DNA of 7,151 bases from Prevotella sp. UBA4341 (GTDB lineage Bacteria > Bacteroidota > Bacteroidia > Bacteroidales > Bacteroidaceae): assembly GCA_002393705.1 (NCBI GenBank), contig DGTH01000066.1, positions 1-7,151 on the forward strand. The letters are read 5' to 3'. The notes beneath the pieces are model-generated. The model worked only from the letters and a program-made list of their open reading frames with translations, had not been told where the DNA came from and made no database searches. Shown here piece by piece: positions 1 through 4,349 of this stretch. The position numbers and the translations under genes are program-made. Every line of letters starts with the position of its first letter. Within the stretch, counting starts at the first letter, position 1.

Positions 1-131
1 TTATTTGGTTTGCAACATAGAGGGGGACTGGCACCTGTGTCGCGTGCAACCTCTTGCTTTAGTTGTGTAACTCAACTTTCAGTTTCGTTGAGGTTAGACA
101 AATACTTTTCGATTGCGGACGTACAAAAAAA

Positions 132-157
132 TCCTGAAATAATAGGAAAAGTCAGGA
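132..157. repeat. Short inverted repeat overlapping the bcp promoter region
   Basis: TCCTGA (132-137) and TCAGGA (152-157) form a perfect 6-bp inverted repeat with 14 bases between them. It covers the place where the -33 element would be expected for the -7 motif at 166-173, so it could be a regulator site. Six-base arms also occur by chance, so the functional reading is weak. Confidence 0.3.
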
Positions 158-165
158 AAAAATAG

Positions 166-173
166 TACTTTTG
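166..173 (+). promoter_or_regulatory. Candidate -7 element (TACTTTTG) for the thiol peroxidase gene
   Basis: TACTTTTG matches the Bacteroidota -7 consensus TAnnTTTG and lies 32 bases before the ATG at 206, leaving a short A-rich 5' leader. No TTTG is present at the usual 19-21 base distance upstream, so either the -33 element is degenerate or an activator substitutes for it. Confidence 0.55.
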
Positions 174-205
174 CAGGCAAGACATCAAATTAAAAACGTA
201 AGCAC

Positions 206-664
206 ATGATGAAAATTGGAGACAAAGCACCCGAAATTCTGGGTAAAGACGAACAGGGACGCGACATTCTTCTGAGTGACTATAAGGGTCGCAAACTGGT
301 GCTTTACTTCTATCCGAAGGACAACACCAGCGGATGCACCAGCGAGGCTTGCTCTCTGCGCGACTACTACGAACAGCTGCAAGGCGCAGGCTACGCGGTG
401 GTGGGCGTGAGCAAGGACTCGGCCGCCTCGCACCAGAAGTTCAAGGAGAAGCACCAGCTGCCCTTCCCGCTGATAGCCGACGTGGACCACACGCTGCTGG
501 AGGCCATGGGTGCCTGGGGCATGAAGTCGATGTACGGCAAAAAGGTGATGGGCACCATACGTACTACCTTTATCATTAACGAGGAGGGCGTCATAGAAAA
601 GATACTCAGCGGCAAGCAAATCAAGACCAAGGAGCACGCCCTGCAGATTCTCCAAAAGGACTAA
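206..664 (+). CDS. bcp: Thioredoxin-dependent thiol peroxidase (Bcp/PrxQ-type peroxiredoxin)
   Basis: The 152-residue protein is full length for the Bcp/PrxQ peroxiredoxins, which reduce hydrogen peroxide and organic hydroperoxides in the cytoplasm and are recycled by thioredoxin. The active-site PxxxTxxC motif is visible at P37, T41 and C44, with C44 the peroxidatic cysteine. C49, five residues on, is the resolving cysteine of the Bcp subgroup (E. coli Bcp has the same spacing). R119 in the TIRTTF segment fits the conserved active-site arginine. There is no signal peptide. The gene begins ATGATG, so residue 1 or 2 could be the start; I give the first. The -7-like motif at 166-173 is its likely promoter. 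The next gene is 76 bases downstream and functionally unrelated, so it may be transcribed alone. The family assignment is firm; the oxidant preference is inferred. Confidence 0.96.
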   Translation: MMKIGDKAPEILGKDEQGRDILLSDYKGRKLVLYFYPKDNTSGCTSEACSLRDYYEQLQGAGYAVVGVSKDSAASHQKFKEKHQLPFPLIADVDHTLLEAMGAWGMKSMYGKKVMGTIRTTFIINEEGVIEKILSGKQIKTKEHALQILQKD

Positions 665-673
665 ACTTCTTAC

Positions 674-681
674 TGTCTTTG
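674..681 (+). promoter_or_regulatory. Weak candidate -7 element (TGTCTTTG) before the DUF2147 gene
   Basis: TGTCTTTG differs from TAnnTTTG at one fixed position and lies 10 bases after the bcp stop codon and 59 bases before the next ATG. No -33 TTTG is seen at the right distance. A 4-bp stem (CCAA 691-694, TTGG 698-701) just downstream is too weak to call a terminator. Whether the DUF2147 gene has its own promoter or is read through from bcp is unresolved. Confidence 0.25.
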
Positions 682-740
682 CACCACGAGCCAAGCATTG
701 GAATCAGAACAACAATGATATTTATATAATAGAAGAAAAC

Positions 741-1142
741 ATGATGAAACAATTATTTTTATGTCTCGCCATGGCCATGATAGCATCATTTAGCTATGCA
801 CAGGACATCAAAGGAAAGTGGCTCACCGAGGCTGGTGACGCACAAGTGGAAATCTATGAGCAGAGCGGCAAGTTGAACGGCAAGATTGTCTGGCTACAAA
901 AGGGTCCCGACACCAAGGATGTGCACAACAAGGACGAGAAGCTGCGCTCGCGGAAGCTGATGGGCGTGAACATCCTGTCGGGGCTGACCAAGAAGAAGGA
1001 GAAATGGGAGGGTGGCCGCATCTACAACCCCAAGAACGGCAAGGACTACAAGTGTGCTATCTGGCTGGAAGGCGACCTGCTGAAGGTGCGTGGCTACATT
1101 GGTTTCCTGTATGAGACGCAGACCTGGAAAAGAAAAAAGTAG
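741..1142 (+). CDS. Small secreted DUF2147-family protein
   Basis: The 133-residue protein starts with a clear type I signal peptide: MMK, a hydrophobic core, and a cut expected after SYA at residue 20, giving a mature chain that starts QDIKGKW. The mature part carries the DUF2147 pattern: GKW at 25-27, GKIVWL at 47-52, the GGRIYNPKNGKDYKC segment at 91-105, and the closing RGYIGFLYETQTWKR at 117-131. It is nearly all domain and normal in length. DUF2147 proteins are small periplasmic or secreted beta-rich proteins with no settled biochemical role, so I give none. The mature chain is lysine-rich and basic, with no lipobox and no transmembrane helix after the signal. Translation probably starts at the first of two tandem ATG codons. 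It is followed by a 208-base gap with a hairpin, so it is probably the last gene of its transcript. Confidence 0.9.
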   Translation: MMKQLFLCLAMAMIASFSYAQDIKGKWLTEAGDAQVEIYEQSGKLNGKIVWLQKGPDTKDVHNKDEKLRSRKLMGVNILSGLTKKKEKWEGGRIYNPKNGKDYKCAIWLEGDLLKVRGYIGFLYETQTWKRKK

Positions 1143-1157
1143 ATCAAATACTTTTCT

Positions 1158-1165
1158 TATCTTTG
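1158..1165 (+). promoter_or_regulatory. Candidate upstream -7 element (TATCTTTG)
   Basis: TATCTTTG matches TAnnTTTG exactly and lies 15 bases after the DUF2147 stop codon. No TTTG is seen 19-21 bases upstream; that stretch lies in the end of the DUF2147 coding sequence. If used, transcription would start just before the hairpin at 1183-1225, giving either a long leader for the isomerase run or a small RNA. Confidence 0.35.
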
Positions 1166-1182
1166 CGGCGACTACGAAAAAA

Positions 1183-1225
1183 GTTGTGTTTAGGAGAGTT
1201 CCTTTTGTGTACCCTCCTAAACAAC
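1183..1225 (+). repeat. Long hairpin between the DUF2147 gene and the isomerase run
   Basis: TGTTTAGGAG (1187-1196) and CTCCTAAACA (1214-1223) are a perfect 10-bp inverted repeat around a 17-base loop. Alternatively GTTG (1183-1186) pairs with CAAC (1222-1225) and a TG is bulged, giving 12 pairs. There is an A run before it (1177-1182) but no T run after it, so it does not look like a standard rho-independent terminator. It could be an mRNA 3'-end stabiliser for the DUF2147 transcript, a leader structure, or a protein site in the DNA. Confidence 0.6.
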
Positions 1226-1276
1226 AGTGCGGGGGTACTGAATAGTTACTAATAAAATAAATAAATGCAAATTTTT

Positions 1277-1307
1277 TTTGTAGTGTCTTGGATTTATACT
1301 ACCTTTG
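1277..1307 (+). promoter_or_regulatory. Bacteroidota-type promoter (-33 TTTG, -7 TACCTTTG) for the isomerase run
   Basis: TTTG at 1277-1280 and TACCTTTG at 1300-1307 are separated by exactly 19 bases, matching the -33/-7 consensus of the primary sigma factor in this phylum. Transcription would start a few bases after 1307, giving a leader of roughly 35-40 bases before the ATG at 1351. It is the best promoter in the window and probably drives everything to the right edge. Confidence 0.75.
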
Positions 1308-1350
1308 CCGGCGTTTTATAAAACATTAATACAGTTAGAGAAAGAAAATC

Positions 1351-1956
1351 ATGGATAAGGTAAGCTATGGGCTGGGGCTTGGTATAGGCCACCAGTTGCT
1401 GCAGATGGGTGCCGACGACCTGAACATCGACGACTTTGCAGCTGCCATTAAGGACGTGCTTCAGGGTAAGGAGCTGAAGGTCAGCAACCGCGAGGCACAG
1501 CAGATTGTGCAGGAGTATTTTGCCAAGAAGGAAGAAAAGCTGAACGCTGAGCGTGCCGCTCAGGGCAAGCAGCACAAGGAGGCCGGCGAGAAGTACCTGG
1601 CCGAGAACCAGAAGAAAGACGGCGTAGTGACGCTGCCCAGCGGTCTGCAGTATCAGGTGCTGCGCGAAGGCAACGGCAAGCGCCCCAGTGCACACGACTC
1701 AGTAAAGTGCCACTACGAGGGATTCCTCATCGACGGCACGGTGTTCGACTCCAGCGTTCAGCGCGGCGAGCCCGCCGTGTTCGGCCTGCAGCAGGTCATT
1801 GCCGGCTGGACCGAAGGCCTGCAGCTCATGCAGGAGGGTGCGAAGTACCGCTTCTTCATTCCCTACCGCCTGGCTTACGGCGAGGGAGGTGCCGGTGCCA
1901 GCATTCCGCCGTTTGCAGCGCTCGTCTTCGACGTGGAGCTCTTACAGGTGATGTAA
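1351..1956 (+). CDS. Cytoplasmic FKBP-type peptidyl-prolyl cis-trans isomerase (FklB-like)
   Basis: The 201-residue protein catalyses cis-trans turning of bonds before proline. It has the FklB/FkpA layout: an N-terminal helical dimerisation domain (about 1-85, opening [12 protein letters not shown]) and a C-terminal FKBP domain (about 90-201). By comparison with human FKBP12, the active-site aromatics are present: Y122, F132 with D133, the VIAGW segment with W153, Y176, and F193. The [10 protein letters not shown] stretch keeps the canonical IPP loop, so it should be active. An in-frame TAG at 1336-1338 rules out an upstream start, so there is no signal peptide and the protein is cytoplasmic. 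E. coli FklB is about the same length. It is first in the run, directly after the strongest promoter, 43 bases before a paralogous lipoprotein. It shares 21 identical bases with that paralogue (1633-1653 and 2549-2569). The precise gene symbol is uncertain. Confidence 0.93.
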   Translation: MDKVSYGLGLGIGHQLLQMGADDLNIDDFAAAIKDVLQGKELKVSNREAQQIVQEYFAKKEEKLNAERAAQGKQHKEAGEKYLAENQKKDGVVTLPSGLQYQVLREGNGKRPSAHDSVKCHYEGFLIDGTVFDSSVQRGEPAVFGLQQVIAGWTEGLQLMQEGAKYRFFIPYRLAYGEGGAGASIPPFAALVFDVELLQVM

Positions 1957-1999
1957 GATTAAAAATGAAAGACTATATATTAAACATTTAAAAGTTAAG

Positions 2000-2872
2000 A
2001 TGAAAAAGTTAACATTTGTAGCCTCTATGGCTATCGCCGCAATGGCATTCACATCGTGCGGCAACGGAACGCCGAAAGCAGACCTGAAGAACGACATTGA
2101 CACCGTGAGCTACGCTCTGGGTATGGCCCAGACGCAGGGACTGAAGGAGTACCTCGTAGGTTCTCTGGGTGTGGATACTGCTTACATCGACGAGTTTATC
2201 AAGGGTATGAACGAAGGCGCCAACGCTGGCGAGGACAAGAAGAAGGTGGCTTACTACGCCGGTATTCAGATAGGCCAGCAGATTAGCAACCAGATGGTGA
2301 AGGCCATCAACCGTCAGCTCTTTGGCAACGACTCTACACAGACCATCTCGCTGAAGAACTTCATGGCCGGTTTCGTTACCGCCACCACCAACGGTGAAGG
2401 CCTCATGACCATGGAGCAGGCTCAGGAGACCGCCAACACCAAGATGTCGGAAATCAAGGCAAAGGCCATGGAGAAGGAGTACGGCCCCAACAAGAAGGCC
2501 GGCGAGGACTTCCTGGCTGCCAACGCCAAGAAGGACGGCGTGAAGGTACTGCCCAGCGGTCTGCAGTATAAGGTCATCAAGGAGGGTACCGGTGCCATGC
2601 CTACCGACTCTTCGCTCGTTAAGATTCACTACGAGGGCCGCCTCATTGACGGTACGGTCTTCGACAGCTCTCTGAAGCGTGGCGAACCCGCCGAGATGTA
2701 CGCCAACCGCGTCATCAAGGGCTTCACCGAGGCTCTGACCCACATGCCTGTAGGTTCTGAGTGGGAGGTTTACATTCCCCAGCAGCTGGCTTATGGCGAG
2801 CGCGAGGCTGGCCAGATTAAGCCTTTCTCTACGCTGATCTTCAAGATTCAACTGCTCGAAATTAAGAAGTAA
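2000..2872 (+). CDS. FKBP-type peptidyl-prolyl cis-trans isomerase, lipoprotein
   Basis: The 290-residue protein begins with a lipoprotein signal peptide: MKK, a hydrophobic stretch, and a lipobox ending FTSC, with C20 the lipidated residue. GNGTPK follows the cysteine and shows no acidic surface-export signal, which suggests a periplasm-facing anchor; that is an inference. Residues about 33-175 form the FKBP N-terminal dimerisation and linker-helix region (DTVSYALGM at 34-42) and about 180-290 the isomerase domain. Active-site positions are Y211, F221, D222, Y265 and F281. The residue equivalent to FKBP12 W59 is F242 (IKGFTEAL) and the usual IPP loop reads IKP (273-275), so activity or proline-site preference may differ from the first isomerase. 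Its TAA overlaps the ATG of the next gene by one base (TAATG), which suggests translational coupling. The FkpA-like role of helping envelope proteins fold is a family-level inference. Confidence 0.92.
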   Translation: MKKLTFVASMAIAAMAFTSCGNGTPKADLKNDIDTVSYALGMAQTQGLKEYLVGSLGVDTAYIDEFIKGMNEGANAGEDKKKVAYYAGIQIGQQISNQMVKAINRQLFGNDSTQTISLKNFMAGFVTATTNGEGLMTMEQAQETANTKMSEIKAKAMEKEYGPNKKAGEDFLAANAKKDGVKVLPSGLQYKVIKEGTGAMPTDSSLVKIHYEGRLIDGTVFDSSLKRGEPAEMYANRVIKGFTEALTHMPVGSEWEVYIPQQLAYGEREAGQIKPFSTLIFKIQLLEIKK

Positions 2873-3876
2873 TGAAACAGGCTCTTTATATCATGGCACT
2901 CATTCTCGTGATGGGTGCCTCTTTTAATCCTGCCAACGCGCAGAAGAAAAAGAAGCAGAAGAAGGAAGACGTAGAGGTGGCTGCCGAGCAGCCCCTGAAA
3001 CCCGTCGTGACGCGCAGCGACTCCGTGAGCTATGCTGCCGGCATGAACTACACCATCGGACTCATGCCCTACCTGCAGCGCCAGGCCGGGGTCGATTCTA
3101 CGCAGATGGGCGACTTCATCCGTGGCTTCCAGGAGTACCTGAAGCACGCCGGCGACCCCACCTATAAGGCTTACGCCGCCGGACTGGACATTGCCTCGCA
3201 GGTCAGCAACCGCATGCTGCCCGATGTGGAGAACCGCTTCAAGGACACGCAGGACGTCATTGATCACGACATGTTCTTCCGTGGCTTCATCGACGCGCTG
3301 CATAACGACACCACCGTCTTCAAGACCATCGACGGCGCAGGTGCTTTCTTCCAGGCTACGCTGGCAGAGGACATTGAGCTGAAGAACGAGAAGCTCTACG
3401 GGCCGAACCGCGAGGCAGGCATTGCCTACCTGGCCGAGAACGCCAAGGACACCACCGTACACGTCATGCCCAGCGGCTTGCAGTATAAGATTCTGACCGC
3501 AGGAACGGGCGACATTCCCAAGGCCACCGAGACCGTGAAGGTGAAGTACGAGGGCCGGCTCATCGACGGCACCGTCTTCGACTCCTCCGCACGCCACGGC
3601 GACAAGCCCGTGTCGTTCCGCGCCAACCAGGTCATCAAGGGTTGGACCGAAGCCCTGACCATGATGCCCGTGGGCAGCAAGTGGACTATCTGGATTCCGC
3701 AGGAGTTGGCTTACGCTGAGCGCGAGCAGGGACAGATTAAGCCCTTCTCGGCACTCGTCTTCGACGTCGAGCTGGTAGAGATAGAGGGCCACACGCCGGC
3801 TACTACGCCGGAGGCCACCCCCGCTCCCGCGACGACGAAGAAACCCGCAACCGCCAAGAAAAAGAAGCGTAAGTAA
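2872..3876 (+). CDS. FKBP-type peptidyl-prolyl cis-trans isomerase, exported, with basic tail
   Basis: The 334-residue protein has a type I signal peptide with cleavage expected after ANA at residue 23 and no lipobox, so it should be soluble in the periplasm. The mature N-terminus is strikingly basic (QKKKKQKKED, 24-33). An FKBP N-terminal domain follows (about 49-195, starting SDSVSYAAGM), then the isomerase domain (about 198-305) with Y226, F236, D237, W258, Y281 and F297. Like its upstream neighbour it has IKP rather than IPP in the 80s loop (289-291) and the shared EREQGQIKPFS block, so these two are closer to each other there than to the first isomerase. After the domain comes a proline/threonine/alanine-rich segment (308-327) and a terminal KKKKRK. 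The ATG overlaps the previous stop codon, and its own TAA is immediately followed by the next ATG. Both charged ends could bind peptidoglycan, lipid or nucleic acid; I cannot say which. Confidence 0.92.
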   Translation: MKQALYIMALILVMGASFNPANAQKKKKQKKEDVEVAAEQPLKPVVTRSDSVSYAAGMNYTIGLMPYLQRQAGVDSTQMGDFIRGFQEYLKHAGDPTYKAYAAGLDIASQVSNRMLPDVENRFKDTQDVIDHDMFFRGFIDALHNDTTVFKTIDGAGAFFQATLAEDIELKNEKLYGPNREAGIAYLAENAKDTTVHVMPSGLQYKILTAGTGDIPKATETVKVKYEGRLIDGTVFDSSARHGDKPVSFRANQVIKGWTEALTMMPVGSKWTIWIPQELAYAEREQGQIKPFSALVFDVELVEIEGHTPATTPEATPAPATTKKPATAKKKKRK

Positions 3877-4338
3877 ATGATTATTGACAACCTAGACAAG
3901 AAGATACTGAGCATTCTCTCTAAGAATGCCCGTATCCCCTTTAAGGATGTTGCTGCCGAGTGCAACGTCTCGCGTGCAGCCATCCACCAGCGCGTACAAC
4001 ACCTCATTGAGGGTGATGTCATCATGGGCAGCGGGTTCGACGTGAACCCGAAGAGCTTAGGCTACTCCACATGCACCTATGTTGGCATCACCCTCGAAAG
4101 GGGTAGCATGTACCGCAACGTAGTAGAACGCCTACAACACATTCCCGAAGTAGTAGAGTGCCACTTTACGACAGGCCCCTACACCATGCTCGTCAAACTC
4201 TATGCACGCGACAACGAACAGCTCATGGAACTGCTCAACGGACAGCTGCAGGACATTCCCGGCGTGGTGGCCACCGAGACACTCATCTCGCTGGAGCAAA
4301 GCATCAAGCGTGAAATACCCGTCAGCGTTGACGAATAA
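3877..4338 (+). CDS. Lrp/AsnC-family transcriptional regulator
   Basis: The 153-residue protein has the usual Lrp/AsnC size and layout. Residues 4-63 form the AsnC-type winged helix-turn-helix; it opens IDNLDKKILSIL and its recognition region is about 21-43 (KDVAAECNVSRAAIHQRVQHL). Residues about 66-145 form the RAM ligand-binding and oligomerisation domain, with the GPYTMLVKLYARD segment near 100-112 in the place where family members bind an amino acid. These proteins usually act as octamers that bend DNA and sense amino acids. The start abuts the previous stop (TAAATG), and the hydrolase fusion follows after 11 bases, so the regulator is probably co-transcribed with both. Local control of the hydrolase, or autoregulation at the promoter near 1300, is an inference. 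No ligand can be named from sequence. Confidence 0.94.
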   Translation: MIIDNLDKKILSILSKNARIPFKDVAAECNVSRAAIHQRVQHLIEGDVIMGSGFDVNPKSLGYSTCTYVGITLERGSMYRNVVERLQHIPEVVECHFTTGPYTMLVKLYARDNEQLMELLNGQLQDIPGVVATETLISLEQSIKREIPVSVDE

Positions 4339-4349
4339 ACCCTAAAACT

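Larger units (their letters stand above)
1..205. other. Gene-free leader region upstream of the thiol peroxidase gene
   Basis: I see no convincing gene here. One + strand frame is open from the left edge to a TAG at 163-165, but it has no ATG, its codons are AT-rich and unlike the neighbouring genes, and it resembles no family I know. The stretch is rich in short inverted repeats. A nearly perfect 17-bp palindrome lies at 61-77 (one mismatch, T66/T72). CTCAAC (71-76) can pair with GTTGAG (87-92), and AACCTC (48-53) can pair with GAGGTT (90-95). The last two overlap each other and the first, so the stems exclude one another. Such a region could be a dispersed intergenic element, an operator region or a folded leader; the sequence alone does not decide. 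Confidence 0.5.
1143..1350. other. Intergenic control region before the isomerase run
   Basis: This AT-rich gap contains, in order, a -7-like TATCTTTG (1158-1165), a strong hairpin (1183-1225), a small G-rich hairpin (CAGT 1225-1228 with ACTG 1237-1240 around a run of five G), an AT-rich stretch ending in eight T (1272-1279), and a full -33/-7 promoter (1277-1307). No open frame of note is present. The arrangement allows two transcription starts, the upstream one giving a structured leader of about 180 bases. Confidence 0.6.

Noticed and set aside
1..165. Open + strand frame from the left edge to TAG at 163-165, possible 3' end of a gene
   Set aside because: About 54 codons with no ATG, AT-rich third positions unlike the true genes here, and no recognisable domain. 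An upstream gene tail cannot be fully excluded, but I do not call it.
691..701. CCAA/TTGG stem as terminator for bcp
   Set aside because: Only four pairs around a three-base loop and no T run after it.
99..1156. Identical 12-base word CAAATACTTTTC at 99-110 and 1145-1156, both in gaps
   Set aside because: About one such 12-base match is expected by chance in a window this size, more so in AT-rich spacers. The flanks are only loosely similar.
1707..1991. 94-codon + strand frame overlapping the first isomerase gene
   Set aside because: Out-of-frame shadow, arginine/alanine-rich and without family features.
1965..1991. Eight-residue open frame (MKDYILNI) just before the lipoprotein isomerase gene, possible leader peptide
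   Set aside because: No repeated regulatory codons and no attenuator-like hairpins around it; such short frames are expected by chance in AT-rich spacer.
2009..3792. Long minus-strand open frames (280 and 314 codons) opposite the second and third isomerase genes
   Set aside because: They mirror GC-rich coding sequence in an antisense frame; the + strand proteins have clear signal peptides and FKBP residues, while the antisense products match no family.
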